A DNA stretch of 43,538 bases from Planctomycetota bacterium. GTDB taxonomy: Bacteria > Planctomycetota > Planctomycetia > Gemmatales > Gemmataceae. Every line of letters begins with the position of its first letter. The stretch's first letter is position 1. The notes below the pieces were generated by a model. It was not told the DNA's origin, ran no database searches, and was given only the letters and a program-made list of their open reading frames with translations. The stretch covers positions 1-43,538 of the forward strand of contig JAJPHU010000060.1 of NCBI GenBank assembly GCA_021325115.1, in the 5' to 3' direction. This document shows, piece by piece, positions 1 through 9,387 of the stretch. The position numbers and the translations under genes are program-made.

Positions 1-2802
1 GTGGCCGAGGCGCCAGAAGCAGAGGAAGAGAAACCCGCCCAAACGGCCCTGCCGCGTGCGCACATCCTGGCCTTGGCTGGCGCGACGGTCCTCGGCATCC
101 TGATCGGCGCCGGCGGGACCGTCGGGACACAAGCGTTGCTAAGACCGGCTGAAGAGAAGAAACCGTCCACACCGCTAAGCGTACCTCCAAGCGTACCGCA
201 AGCGGCGAAGACAGCGGCGCCGCCCTTCGAGATGCTGGCCGCCCGGGTGGCCGGCGGCGACTGGGACGAAGTCAAGAGTGCCGACATCGAGCAGGTCCAG
301 GGAGCCAATGCCAAAGAATTGGCAGTGCGCGGCGAGTATTACCTGGGAACTTATCTCAAGAATGTCGGCAGCAAAATCAATCCGCAAGATCCGGCCCTGC
401 ACCAGGCGCTCGAAAATTTGCAAAAAGCGGCAGAGCAGAAGGATCCCAATGCCCTCTATGATCTGGCCCTCATCAAGGAGTTGGCCGGACAGCTGCCTGA
501 AGCCCGCGCGGAATATACCAAGGCCGCACAAACGTTCGCCAACGATCCGGTGCAGAAACAGCGTTTCGAGTCGGCCATTAAGCGCGTGGATCTGAAAGCG
601 GCAGCCAAAGCTGCCGGCGCAGCCCGGAGGCCAGTGGACCGTACAATTTTGCTGGCGTTGCTGTTGATCGGTCTCCAACAACCGCCGCAACCGTCCCAAC
701 CACAACCCCAGCAACAACAGGCAGAGACCAAAGAAGCCGGCTTTGACTTTTGGGAAGCGGCCAACCTGGCGCAGAAAGGCAAATTTGACGAGGCCGTTCG
801 GGCCCTCGATCGGGCGCGGAAGCTGCATGATCAGCTGCGTTTCACGCGCCTGCGCAAAGCGCAAAACCCACTTAGTGATCCGGCGGAAGACATCTTCCTT
901 CGCTGCTGCGATGAGTTGAAAGCATATTGGCAGTTGGAGAAAGTCCTCCGTGACAGCGGCTATCTGACCGACAAGAACACGCCGGCGCAGGCGCTGCAAG
1001 CGCTGGTCCAGAAGGCCCAGGAAAGTGCGCCAGCCAAGGAGTTAACAGACCAACTTAAAGCTGCGCAAAAAGGCCAAAAGGATGCCGAGGCCGCCCTCGC
1101 CGAACTGAAGTCGAAGCTCCAGAAGGTCATGGTCGAGAACAAGGAGCTAGGCGACAAACTCAAAGCGGAGGAGAAAACGATTGCGGAGCGCGATGCGGCT
1201 TTGGCGTCCGCGAAGAAGGAGATAGACAGAATCAAGAGCGGTTCGGAAGCTCCCAACGCCGAGCTTAAGAAGATCCGTGAGGAGCTGGCGAAGGCCCAGT
1301 TCCTCGATTCGGGCAGCAAGGCGAGCCTCAGCGAGGCCGTGAAAAAAGCGATCGAAATCGCCAAGTCTACCGATCCCCAGGGTACGATTCGCCGGCAGAG
1401 CAACAAGATCGCCCAATTGTCAACGTCTTTGCAAGAACGTTGGCAGCCGGAGGAGATGTTGCCATTATGGCTGCTGCTGTTGGATGAGAACCGTAACCGG
1501 AATGGGTTGGCCGCCCAGGCGGCACGGGATGCCCAGCGCGTCTTGGCAAACCCGCAGGCGACAGCGGAGCAGAAGGGCGAAGCCGAGGTCGTGCTGGGAC
1601 TTGCTTTCCGGAATACCGCGAAATTCGGCGAAGCCAAGAAGTGGCTGGAGGCAGCAAGCAGCGCCGTGGACAAAGGTGAATGGCAGGTCCGCGCGCGGGC
1701 AGCTCTGAAAGACGTGTCCCATCCTGCGGCCTATTTTATCGCGCAGGCCCAGGCTTTGTACGATCACGGCCAGATGAAGGCAGCACTGGACCTGTTGACG
1801 CGGGCCCTGACGGTGCTGCCGGAGAAGGAGCAGGGCAAGCTCTTGGCGCAACGGAGCCTGATTGAGCTGGATGCGGCCCGGTCGAAAACCAAGGGCATGC
1901 TACCGCTGACCGAGCCGTTGCTGATCGCCGCCCGCCAAGATGCCGAGGCAGCTGTCAAGACAGAGGCAGCAGAGGGGCACTATGCTGCCGGCCGCATCGC
2001 CGAGGAGTTGGGCCAAATCGATGCAGCCATCGTCCATTATCGGGCAGCATTGGCAGCACACGGCGGACGGATGGATGCTGCAGGCGGCCGCTATCGCATG
2101 GCTTTGGCGCGCGTGCTGCTCTTGCCGCGCGAAGCGCGTCCTGCCCTGCCCGCCGCGCCGACTGGAGCCGTGCCAAAAATAGGCTTCGAGGATGGTAAAA
2201 GTCTTCTTTTGCTGTTGGCGCTGGGTCTGCAAGCGCCACTCTTGCCTGGCGAGGAGCCGGGACAGGAAGAGGCGGAAAAGTTGGCCGATGAGGTGCTCAA
2301 GGCTCCGCCCGGTACGGTGCCTTTCCCTGTGTTGGCCCAGGCGCTGGCCATCAAGGGGCGCTGGGGCCAGGCGCTGCAAATCTACATCGAGGGCATTCGG
2401 CCGATGCTGCCGCGCGAATACGGCAACGGTTTGCTGTACCTCATCCAGAACGATCCGCGTCTGAAAAGGCCAGACAGCTTGCGAACGCCCAATCCGCTGG
2501 AAGCGGAGAAACATTTCGCGGCGGGCTTAAACTTCTACTTCGAGCGCGATTACATCAATGCCGAAAAGGAGTTCCTGCTCACTATTGAGAACGATAGCCA
2601 GGACGCGCGCTTTTTCTACTTCCTGGGTCTGTCAAAGCTGGTGCAGAATCGCCGCCGCGACGCCTACGCCGATTTCAGTCAGGGAGCGCTGCTCGAGCGT
2701 CTGAATCGCCCTGCGCCTGCGGCAGTAAACGAGGCACTGGAGCGCATTCAGGGACCGACACGCTGCATCGTCAATGAGTTCCGTCAGAGTCCAGAGCGCT
2801 AA
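1..2802 (+). CDS. Membrane-anchored TPR/coiled-coil protein, possibly 5'-partial
   Basis: The frame is open from base 1 (a GTG) to a TAA at 2800-2802, giving 933 residues; the true start may lie outside the window. A hydrophobic segment at residues about 21-42 follows an acidic N-terminus, which suggests a single-pass anchor with most of the protein outside the cytoplasm. A second short hydrophobic run (about 214-225) precedes a Pro/Gln-rich linker. Residues about 347-430 are a charged heptad-rich coiled coil. The remainder is Ala/Leu-rich helical pairs of TPR type, clearest near residues 834-897 (AEKHFAAGLNFYFERDYINA). Such proteins usually scaffold protein complexes. I see no catalytic domain and cannot name a partner. 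The next gene is over 200 bp away, so it probably ends its transcription unit. Confidence 0.75.
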   Translation: MAEAPEAEEEKPAQTALPRAHILALAGATVLGILIGAGGTVGTQALLRPAEEKKPSTPLSVPPSVPQAAKTAAPPFEMLAARVAGGDWDEVKSADIEQVQGANAKELAVRGEYYLGTYLKNVGSKINPQDPALHQALENLQKAAEQKDPNALYDLALIKELAGQLPEARAEYTKAAQTFANDPVQKQRFESAIKRVDLKAAAKAAGAARRPVDRTILLALLLIGLQQPPQPSQPQPQQQQAETKEAGFDFWEAANLAQKGKFDEAVRALDRARKLHDQLRFTRLRKAQNPLSDPAEDIFLRCCDELKAYWQLEKVLRDSGYLTDKNTPAQALQALVQKAQESAPAKELTDQLKAAQKGQKDAEAALAELKSKLQKVMVENKELGDKLKAEEKTIAERDAALASAKKEIDRIKSGSEAPNAELKKIREELAKAQFLDSGSKASLSEAVKKAIEIAKSTDPQGTIRRQSNKIAQLSTSLQERWQPEEMLPLWLLLLDENRNRNGLAAQAARDAQRVLANPQATAEQKGEAEVVLGLAFRNTAKFGEAKKWLEAASSAVDKGEWQVRARAALKDVSHPAAYFIAQAQALYDHGQMKAALDLLTRALTVLPEKEQGKLLAQRSLIELDAARSKTKGMLPLTEPLLIAARQDAEAAVKTEAAEGHYAAGRIAEELGQIDAAIVHYRAALAAHGGRMDAAGGRYRMALARVLLLPREARPALPAAPTGAVPKIGFEDGKSLLLLLALGLQAPLLPGEEPGQEEAEKLADEVLKAPPGTVPFPVLAQALAIKGRWGQALQIYIEGIRPMLPREYGNGLLYLIQNDPRLKRPDSLRTPNPLEAEKHFAAGLNFYFERDYINAEKEFLLTIENDSQDARFFYFLGLSKLVQNRRRDAYADFSQGALLERLNRPAPAAVNEALERIQGPTRCIVNEFRQSPER

Positions 2803-2838
2803 TGAGTGGGTATGTCTCCCGAAGTAGCCATTGTTAGG

Positions 2839-2892
2839 GCGAACGGAAGTTGCAGAGGCACGCTGGCAGCGTACCCTGCAGCTTCCGTTCGC
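2839..2892. repeat. Imperfect inverted repeat, GCGAACGG family
   Basis: The arms at 2839-2855 and 2876-2892 begin and end with GCGAACGGAAG / CTTCCGTTCGC and differ at one position of 17. An inner stem ACGCT/AGCGT closes on a short loop. It starts 37 bp after the TPR gene and has no T-run, so it could act as a Rho-independent-like stop or be a dispersed repeat. The outer arm resembles the hairpin at 35186-35248. Confidence 0.7.
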
Positions 2893-2946
2893 TTCGGCTT
2901 GCGCCAGCCGTTCGCCTATCGTTAAAGCACAACGGCTCTTTCCTCA

Positions 2947-2976
2947 TTGCTCTTCGTATTCTTCTAATGCTATGCT
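2947..2976 (+). promoter_or_regulatory. Candidate sigma70-type promoter for the first HEAT gene
   Basis: TTGCTC at 2947-2952 and TATGCT at 2971-2976 are 18 bp apart, about 40 bp upstream of the start codon at 3016. Each hexamer matches four of six consensus bases. The match is modest; position is the main support. Confidence 0.35.
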
Positions 2977-3015
2977 AGGAAGACGGGGAAGATTCACGTT
3001 TCAAGGGGGAATACC

Positions 3016-4332
3016 ATGTCTTCTTCAAAGCCCTTTTACCTCGCTTTCTGCCTGATCTGCACAGTACTACCCGTCCGCGCCGAACGACCTAACCATAACC
3101 GATCCAATGAGGACAGTCGCTCTACCAGTTCTTTGCAGCGAATGGATACCGGCTATACCAAAGAATGGGGCGGCAAACGCTTCGAGGATTGGAAGCGTGA
3201 CCTTCGCCATCCTGATCCGACCTACCGAGTCGCCGCCATGCTGGCCCTCCTCAATTTTAAGCAAGCGGCCGATGCGATCCCGGACGTGATCGCACGGCTC
3301 TATGAGGATCCCGATGCCAGCGTACGCGTCAAGGCCGCGATCTTTCCGCGCATGGTCCCTCATCACGACACCGACCGCACACGCATCATCCGCGGCCTGG
3401 CTCGCGCCCTGCATGATCCACAAAGCGTCGTCCGCTACGATGCTGCTATCACGTTGCAATCTTTTTGCCCCCTCAATTTCAATATCAAAGAGGAGCGCGA
3501 CGTGCTCCAGGATCTGGTAGCGGGACTCCGCTCCGCCAGCACCTATGAGATCCGCGAAGCCTGCATTGATACACTCATCCAGGCGCGCGTGGATCCGAAG
3601 ACCGGCCCCGACCCGCGGGTCACTGATGCGCTGATCACGCATGCGAATCCTCTTAACGAGCCGGCCACTCGGGTGCGCGTGAAGGCGATCATGGCCTTGG
3701 GGGCGCAGGGACGTCCGCAAGATCCGAAAAAGCTGCAAAATGTGATGGATATCCTGAGAAGACCCTTCAACTTCCAAAGCAAGAACCCAAGCGTTCGCAT
3801 CTGGTCTCATGTCGCCATCATCGCTCTGGAAGAGAAGGTCAATAAAAAAGACTTGAACACCATCGCTGGCTATCTCAAAGAACGCGAGGCAGCCATCCGT
3901 GCCGAGGCCGTCACGGCGCTAGGGGCCCTGGAAGATAAGTCTCAAGACTACATCGGCAATATTCTCGACATGCTCAAAAGCGAGGAGATTCCTACGGTCA
4001 AGGCAGCCACGGCCTTGGCGCTGGGCCGCATGAAAAACACAGGCCCGAACGTGATCAGCGCGCTGATTAAGCTGACGGAGGACGACAAACCGGAAAGTTT
4101 TCCCATTGTCTGGAGCGCTTGCCAAGCCTTTGTGATGCTCGGCGCCAACCATGCCGAAGTGATGCGCGCGCTCGATAAAGTGCTCGAACACAAATCCCTG
4201 CAAGAGTATCAGAAGAAGTGGATCGAGAAGCTGAGAGAAGAGCTTCAGAATTCGCACAAGAAGCAGCCGGTAAAGGAAGCTCCGAAGGTCCCTGAAAAAG
4301 GAGTTGCGCCCAAACAAAATAAGGGACGCTAA
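3016..4332 (+). CDS. Secreted HEAT-repeat protein
   Basis: The ATG is preceded by AAGGGGGA at 3003-3010, a good ribosome binding site. The 438-residue product starts with a Sec-type signal peptide (hydrophobic core at residues 6-20, likely cleavage after VRA22). From about residue 55 it consists of HEAT/armadillo-like helix pairs, each with the alternating R-x-x-A-A-x-x-L pattern; one unit is AIRAEAVTALGALEDKSQDY. The C-terminus is Lys/Pro-rich. HEAT arrays are protein-binding scaffolds, and no enzymatic motif is visible. A shared N-terminal motif (GK-x-FEDWKRDL) shows it is a diverged paralogue of the next gene, 60 bp downstream on the same strand, and the two are probably co-transcribed. 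Confidence 0.8.
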   Translation: MSSSKPFYLAFCLICTVLPVRAERPNHNRSNEDSRSTSSLQRMDTGYTKEWGGKRFEDWKRDLRHPDPTYRVAAMLALLNFKQAADAIPDVIARLYEDPDASVRVKAAIFPRMVPHHDTDRTRIIRGLARALHDPQSVVRYDAAITLQSFCPLNFNIKEERDVLQDLVAGLRSASTYEIREACIDTLIQARVDPKTGPDPRVTDALITHANPLNEPATRVRVKAIMALGAQGRPQDPKKLQNVMDILRRPFNFQSKNPSVRIWSHVAIIALEEKVNKKDLNTIAGYLKEREAAIRAEAVTALGALEDKSQDYIGNILDMLKSEEIPTVKAATALALGRMKNTGPNVISALIKLTEDDKPESFPIVWSACQAFVMLGANHAEVMRALDKVLEHKSLQEYQKKWIEKLREELQNSHKKQPVKEAPKVPEKGVAPKQNKGR

Positions 4333-4342
4333 TCGAGGTTAG

Positions 4343-4378
4343 CTGGCGAGCGGGGAGGGTTACCACCCTGCTCGCCAG
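4343..4378. repeat. Inverted repeat between the two HEAT genes
   Basis: CTGGCGAGC (4343-4351) pairs perfectly with GCTCGCCAG (4370-4378). Inside, AGGGT pairs with ACCCT, with a bulge on the left arm. The GGCGAGCGGGG arm matches the hairpins in the ribosomal cluster. It fills most of the 60 bp gap and has no T-run on the coding strand. Confidence 0.75.
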
Positions 4379-4392
4379 GGAGAGATCGTACC

Positions 4393-6042
4393 ATGAATCA
4401 TCTCTTCATCACTACAGGATGCCTCGTTTTGCTGAACATCTCCGCTGTCTATGCCGGGACGTCTCTGTTCCTGGGCAAATCGCTGGAGGCTTGGCGGAAA
4501 GAGTTGACCCATCGAGATGCCTCGGTGCGCCGGAGCGCCGCTTTCGCGCTGGGGCGCATGGGCGAGGAAGCACGCAGCGCCGTAGCGCAGCTGGTGCGGT
4601 TACTGCAAGAGGAGCCAGATGCCGGCGTGCGTGATATGGCGGCGTCAGCTCTGGGCAATATTGCTCGCGCGCTCAAGGACGATAATGCGGCCGTGTGGGC
4701 CAAAAGCGGCGGACTGCTGGTACAGCTCCTCACGGACGATCCTTCCGAGCGTGTGCGTCGCAGTGCTGCCTATGCTCTGGGAGCGTTCGGCCCGCAAGCC
4801 AGCGGTGCGGTGGGACCGTTGCTAAAAGCGCTCAGCGATGACAAGGCATCGGTGCGGCAAAATGCTGCCTGGGCGCTGGGACAGATCGGCGAAGCCGCCG
4901 GCATGGCTGTGCCGAAACTGTGTGCCTGTTTGCGCGATCCGGACACACTGGTGCGCCGGGATGCAGCTGGCGCTCTCGGCTCGTTGGGCCAAGCTGGCGC
5001 GAAAGCCGGCCATCCTCTCATCGATTTGGTCAAGTCCGAATCGGACGCTGTAGTCAAAAGAACAGCGCTAGAGTCGCTGGTCCACATCGCCGGTCCGGAG
5101 CTAGCCGACTCCGCACAAAATCTGGGGCCGCTACTGGAAGACAAAGACCCGGAAATCCGCTTGCCTGCCGCGCTGGTGCTGGCACGCATCGGCGGCGAGG
5201 AGGCAGCCAGCGCCGTGCCGGTGCTGCGCTCAGCCCTGAAAAATACCCAGCCGCATATTCAAGAATTGGCCACAGCAGCGCTGGCCACTCTCGGCCCCCT
5301 TGCCAGGCCGGCCCTGCACGATTTGGCCGATACGCTGACCGAGGCGAAAAATTCTGTACCCGTGCGGCGCAACGCTGCCTTGGCCCTTGCCCACATTGGT
5401 CCTGCGGCTAAGCCGGCCGTTCCCGCTCTGGTCAAGGCCCTCCAGCGCAGCCAACCCCTGGAAGTTCGCCAGTTTGCTGCCGAGGCGCTGGCGCAGATGA
5501 AATATCCTGCCAACGAGAAAAGCATTCCTGCCCTTCTAGACGCTATCGACAAAGATCGCGATCCGCTCGTCCGCCAGAAGTGTGTTTGGGCGCTGTTTGC
5601 GCTCGATCCGGCGGCAAAGTTCCGCGAGTTGGGCGCAGACAAAGTGTTGGAAAAATTGCTGGACGAAAAGGGAGAGAGGACGGCCCTGCTGCGTTACGAT
5701 GCTGCCCGCAAGTTGGCCAACGTGCTCCGCGACGAAGCGCCAGACAAGACGGCGGACGTGTTACTGGAAATGCTCACCAACAAGCAGCTGAAAGTTTACA
5801 ACCATACCGATGCTCGAGTTGAGGGTGCCGACACGGAGGCAGCAACCGGCCGCGCCAACGTCCAGGCCAATCTCGGCGGCGACGCTCGTTACATGGCAGC
5901 ACAGGCGTTGGCCTGGCTTGGCGACAAGGCGGCCAGGCGTGCCGATGTTGGGCAAGCCCTGCGCAAGGCTGCCCGAGACAAGGACGCCAAACTAAGACAG
6001 GCTGCCCAGGAAGCGCTGAAAAAGCTGAACCTCAAGGAATAG
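4393..6042 (+). CDS. Secreted HEAT-repeat (PBS-lyase-like) protein
   Basis: The 549-residue product has a Sec-type signal peptide (residues 1-21, likely cleavage after VYA). About a dozen HEAT repeats of roughly 35-40 residues follow, very regular in residues 45-410; examples are RRSAAYALGAFGPQASGAV and VRQNAAWALGQIGEAAGMA. This is the PBS lyase HEAT-like type that is abundant in planctomycetes. Residues about 465-500 (DARVEGADTEAATGRANVQA) interrupt the array with a Gly/Ala-rich insert. The N-terminal GKSLEAWRKELTHRD parallels the upstream gene. The role is inferred to be scaffolding or protein binding in an extracytoplasmic compartment. Confidence 0.82.
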   Translation: MNHLFITTGCLVLLNISAVYAGTSLFLGKSLEAWRKELTHRDASVRRSAAFALGRMGEEARSAVAQLVRLLQEEPDAGVRDMAASALGNIARALKDDNAAVWAKSGGLLVQLLTDDPSERVRRSAAYALGAFGPQASGAVGPLLKALSDDKASVRQNAAWALGQIGEAAGMAVPKLCACLRDPDTLVRRDAAGALGSLGQAGAKAGHPLIDLVKSESDAVVKRTALESLVHIAGPELADSAQNLGPLLEDKDPEIRLPAALVLARIGGEEAASAVPVLRSALKNTQPHIQELATAALATLGPLARPALHDLADTLTEAKNSVPVRRNAALALAHIGPAAKPAVPALVKALQRSQPLEVRQFAAEALAQMKYPANEKSIPALLDAIDKDRDPLVRQKCVWALFALDPAAKFRELGADKVLEKLLDEKGERTALLRYDAARKLANVLRDEAPDKTADVLLEMLTNKQLKVYNHTDARVEGADTEAATGRANVQANLGGDARYMAAQALAWLGDKAARRADVGQALRKAARDKDAKLRQAAQEALKKLNLKE

Positions 6043-6219
6043 AGTCGCAGAGACGCATTGGGTTAACGTTCACCAGTACGACAGCTGCCACATTTGGTAA
6101 GCAAAATCATCTCGTGAGAAGCTGCGCGGTTTCGTGGCTCTGTCGTGTTCCGGCTTCCTCATGCACAAAAGTGCCGATTGGGCAAAGTATTACTTCTTCG
6201 TAAGGCAGATAATTCATTC

Positions 6220-6249
6220 TTGACAGCTTCTCTCATCTTCTCTCATACT
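6220..6249 (+). promoter_or_regulatory. Candidate sigma70-type promoter for the Met/Gly-rich protein gene
   Basis: A perfect TTGACA (6220-6225) is followed after 18 bp by CATACT (6244-6249). Transcription would begin near 6256 and give a 5' leader of about 128 nt before the ATG at 6384. The rest of the 341 bp spacer (6043-6383) shows no coding potential or clear structure. Confidence 0.5.
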
Positions 6250-6383
6250 GAAGTAACACAATAACGGAGGGTCACCACTGACAGGGAATTGACACAGCCA
6301 GCGCTTGATTCCCTCGCTAGAAGCCTTGTTGATCCAATCCAATCATTATGTTCGCCCTTTCTCTTTTTTTTCTGAGGACTATC

Positions 6384-6938
6384 ATGTTTTCCCTCACTCG
6401 TATACTGAAAGTCGCTTACCTCCTGATCTTGGGCAGCGTCGTTTCGCTGCTGTCAAGACCGGCGCCGGTTCGGGCCCAACGCACCCTTGCCTATGCCTTC
6501 TTGCCCAGCGAGTTGACCTTAATCATGAGCCGGACGATGTTGGCAGCAGGAATGTCAAGTCCCTTCACATCCTTCATGAATGTTCAAATGGAGCTAATGC
6601 AGGCCAGCATGCCCGCCAGCATGATGATGGGAGGCGGTATGGGCATGATGGGTATGGGCGGCGGCATGATGGGTATGATGGGCATGGGCGGCATGGGCAT
6701 GATGGGCATGGGCGGTATGATGATGGGCGGCATGTCCATGATGGGCGGTATGATGGGTATGCGGGGCGGCATGGGTATGATGGGCATGGGCGGCGGCATG
6801 ATGGGTACTATGATGGGCGGTATGGGCATGGGGGGTTTTGGTATGGGCGGTATGGGCATGGGCATGCGCGGCTTCGGCGGCATGGGCGGCTTTGCCGGTA
6901 AGGGGTTCGGTGGATTCAACGGTAAAAAAGCCTTGTAA
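6384..6938 (+). CDS. Secreted Met/Gly-rich low-complexity protein
   Basis: I chose the ATG at 6384 over the in-frame ATG at 6348: GAGGA at 6374-6378 is correctly placed, and the product then begins with a clean signal peptide (likely cleavage after VRA31). The 184-residue precursor has a conventional stretch (residues 32-78) and then about 100 residues made almost only of Met and Gly, in units such as GMGMMGMGG and GGMMG, with an FGG-rich tail ending in Lys-Lys. There are no Cys, and few charges in the Met/Gly block. Met-rich secreted segments can bind soft metals such as copper(I), or form oxidation-sensitive assemblies; here that is inference. It is an isolated gene with its own promoter candidate and a strong terminator. 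Confidence 0.72.
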   Translation: MFSLTRILKVAYLLILGSVVSLLSRPAPVRAQRTLAYAFLPSELTLIMSRTMLAAGMSSPFTSFMNVQMELMQASMPASMMMGGGMGMMGMGGGMMGMMGMGGMGMMGMGGMMMGGMSMMGGMMGMRGGMGMMGMGGGMMGTMMGGMGMGGFGMGGMGMGMRGFGGMGGFAGKGFGGFNGKKAL

Positions 6939-6940
6939 GG

Positions 6941-6978
6941 TGAACGGCCGGGATTAGCTGACACATCCCGGCCGTTCA
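6941..6978. terminator. Bidirectional terminator hairpin
   Basis: TGAACGGCCGGGAT (6941-6954) and ATCCCGGCCGTTCA (6965-6978) form a perfect 14 bp GC-rich stem with a 10 nt loop. It lies between the convergent Met/Gly-rich gene (ends 6938) and SNF2 gene (ends 6995). No long T-run follows on either strand (TTAATA on +), but the position strongly suggests termination for both genes. Confidence 0.7.
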
Positions 6979-6994
6979 TTAATAGAAATTTGTG

Positions 6995-9298
6995 CTATTT
7001 GCGCTCCGGATTGGGGGTTGTCAGTTTCTGTACGATTGTCCGCAGCGCCGCCGCTCCACGTTGCAGTATCTCCGGCGCCGGGGCCGGCACTTGCAGCACA
7101 GGGCGGCCTTGTGCATCCGTTGCCAGAAACGACATCAGCATAGATGCCCCCTGGCCATTCGCCTCTGCCGGTGCGGGGCCAGTGCTGTCGAGCAGCGATG
7201 CCAGCGCTTCGAGAAACTGCACGCCAGCCTGCACCACAGCTTGACGCGGATCGCCGGCGGCCTCATTGGCCGCCGGCACGGCAGCGGGCGCCTCGGCTGG
7301 CTTCGTTTGGCCGACCAATTCGCGCACGGTCTCTAAAAACGCTTGCTGGCCCAGCGTGGCGAAAATCACTTCCTCGTTTGTGCCCGTGAAAATCTCGGTG
7401 AATAACGAGCGCTTGACGGCCAACGTCCGCAGCACACGCTCTTCGATGCTGTCGCGCATCACCAGGTTGAACACCTGCACCGGACGATGCTGGCCCATGC
7501 GATGTACGCGGGCAATGCGTTGCTCCAGCACGGCCGGGTTCCACGGCACTTCCAGATTGATGACCGTGTCTGCCGCTTGCAAATTCAGGCCGGTGCCGCC
7601 GGCATCGGTGCTGAGAAAGACACGGCAATCGTCTTGATCACGGAAACGTTCCAAGAGGCTGCGCCGCTCCCTGCCGGGAAGGCCGCCGTGTAACACGGCA
7701 AAACCGACACCCAGCTTGTCGACCACCTCCGCCGCCAGACGCAGCATCGTCTCCCACTGGCTAAAAATGACAACCTTATGCGGTCCTGAAAAGAGTAATT
7801 CCCGCAGCAGCTCTTCCAATTCTTCCAATTTCGGCGACACTTTTGTTTGCTGATCGAGCAGAAAAGTGCTATCGCACAGCATGCGCAAGTTGGCGATGCT
7901 GGCGAGAATACGGCGGCGATCGACCTCGGTAAGATATTTCTTCTGCAACAGCCGGGCCAGCGTATGGCTATGCTCGGCATAGGGGCCGCGCTGGGCCTCG
8001 GCCATCTCGACGTAGACGGTCGTGTCGGTGCGGGCTGGCAGCTGCGACAGCACTTCTGCCCGCGTCCGCCGCAACAAGATCGGCGCCAGCTTCTCGCGGA
8101 TCTTGTCGAGATTGCGATAGCCCAGCAGTTTGCCGTTTGCATCGAGCTGGCGATGATCGTGCAAAAACTGAAAAGCAGGGCCGAGACGACGATCATCGAC
8201 GAACTGGACGATGCTGTACAGCTCTTCGAGCTTGTTTTCCAATGGCGTGCCGGTCAGTACCACGGCATAGCGGCTGCGTAGCCGTTTAACCGCCCGTGTC
8301 GTCTTCGCCTCCCAATTCTTGATGCGCTGCGCTTCATCGAGCACGATCAAGTCCGGCTGCCAGGCATTCAATTCATCGAGATCGCGGATGGCGATTTCGT
8401 AGTTGATGAGTCGATAAAATGTCGGTTGGCGATAGAGGTTGCGCCGCTCCGGCGCCGTGCCGTCGATGACCTGCACAGCCCGGCCGGTAAACTTGCGGAT
8501 CTCGGTCTCCCACTGATATTTCACCGATGCCGGTGCTACCACCAAGACACGCTCGATGCCACGCTCGCGCGCCAGTAACTCGACGGCTGCCAACGTCTGT
8601 ACCGTTTTCCCCAGTCCCATATCGTCGCCGAGAATGGCACGTCCACGACAAGCCAAAAACAGGGCGCCGCGTATCTGATAGGGATAAAGCGGCACACGCA
8701 CCAGATCACGCAGGACCTCTGGCGTTTCGCCGGCTTCGAGCTGGGCCAGCCAATTGCGTTCGTGCTGAGCCATCTCATGGCGCTCGATCTCGCGCTCCAT
8801 GAACTCCATCGCATCGGAGAAGATCGTTACCTGCTCTGGCACGCTTTCGACCAACTCGATGAGTTTCGGATACGCATCGCCGCCCTTCCACAAACCGCGC
8901 GGATCAAAGAACACCTCGGCCAAAGCGCGGAGCGGATCGGAGTAGCGTGGCGGCAGATGCAGGCCGATGCGTAATTGCTCTCCGTAATGGAGATAAATCT
9001 CCGGATGCGTGACGGCAGCCTTGCGACGGCGCAGCTGCGGAGGCGTCTCTTCACGCAGTGAGGCCAACACTGCCTCGATGTGCTTGCAGGTGCCGAGCGT
9101 ATTCGTGCGAAAATCCGGACATTCGCAGGTATTATCGCCGACATCGAAGCCGCGAATGCTGACGCGATATTGCCCGCCGGTTGCCGGATTGACGACCCGA
9201 TAATCACTGAAGACGCGATTGCGGCCCAGGTTCTGAATGCGAAACTGCCCCTCAGCAGCGCGGCGGCGGCGAATATCAATCTGTTCCTCGCGCAACAT
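6995..9298 (-). CDS. SNF2-family DNA-dependent ATPase with N-terminal SWIM zinc finger
   Basis: The 767-residue protein opens with a SWIM-type zinc motif (C58-x-C60 ... C71-x-H73). The SNF2/Rad54-type core then shows Walker A GDDMGLGKT near residue 226, a DEAQ box (VLDEAQRIKNW) near 320, motif III LTGTPLENK, motif V STDAGGTGLNLQ, and motif VI QRIARVHRMGQ near 597. The C-terminal 100 residues are an Ala/Pro-rich tail of unknown role. SNF2 ATPases move along double-stranded DNA and remodel protein-DNA complexes; bacterial relatives include RapA/HepA, but RapA lacks a SWIM finger. The small HTH gene lies 89 bp upstream on the same strand, so co-transcription is possible. Confidence 0.93.
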   Translation of the reverse strand: MLREEQIDIRRRRAAEGQFRIQNLGRNRVFSDYRVVNPATGGQYRVSIRGFDVGDNTCECPDFRTNTLGTCKHIEAVLASLREETPPQLRRRKAAVTHPEIYLHYGEQLRIGLHLPPRYSDPLRALAEVFFDPRGLWKGGDAYPKLIELVESVPEQVTIFSDAMEFMEREIERHEMAQHERNWLAQLEAGETPEVLRDLVRVPLYPYQIRGALFLACRGRAILGDDMGLGKTVQTLAAVELLARERGIERVLVVAPASVKYQWETEIRKFTGRAVQVIDGTAPERRNLYRQPTFYRLINYEIAIRDLDELNAWQPDLIVLDEAQRIKNWEAKTTRAVKRLRSRYAVVLTGTPLENKLEELYSIVQFVDDRRLGPAFQFLHDHRQLDANGKLLGYRNLDKIREKLAPILLRRTRAEVLSQLPARTDTTVYVEMAEAQRGPYAEHSHTLARLLQKKYLTEVDRRRILASIANLRMLCDSTFLLDQQTKVSPKLEELEELLRELLFSGPHKVVIFSQWETMLRLAAEVVDKLGVGFAVLHGGLPGRERRSLLERFRDQDDCRVFLSTDAGGTGLNLQAADTVINLEVPWNPAVLEQRIARVHRMGQHRPVQVFNLVMRDSIEERVLRTLAVKRSLFTEIFTGTNEEVIFATLGQQAFLETVRELVGQTKPAEAPAAVPAANEAAGDPRQAVVQAGVQFLEALASLLDSTGPAPAEANGQGASMLMSFLATDAQGRPVLQVPAPAPEILQRGAAALRTIVQKLTTPNPERK

Positions 9299-9387
9299 GC
9301 CTTACAGTCCTCTGGCTCCTCCGCGGAGAGTTTAGGCTGTCTGCTTTTGCACCGCTTCTTGGCTATAATCGTTGGTACAGACGAGCG

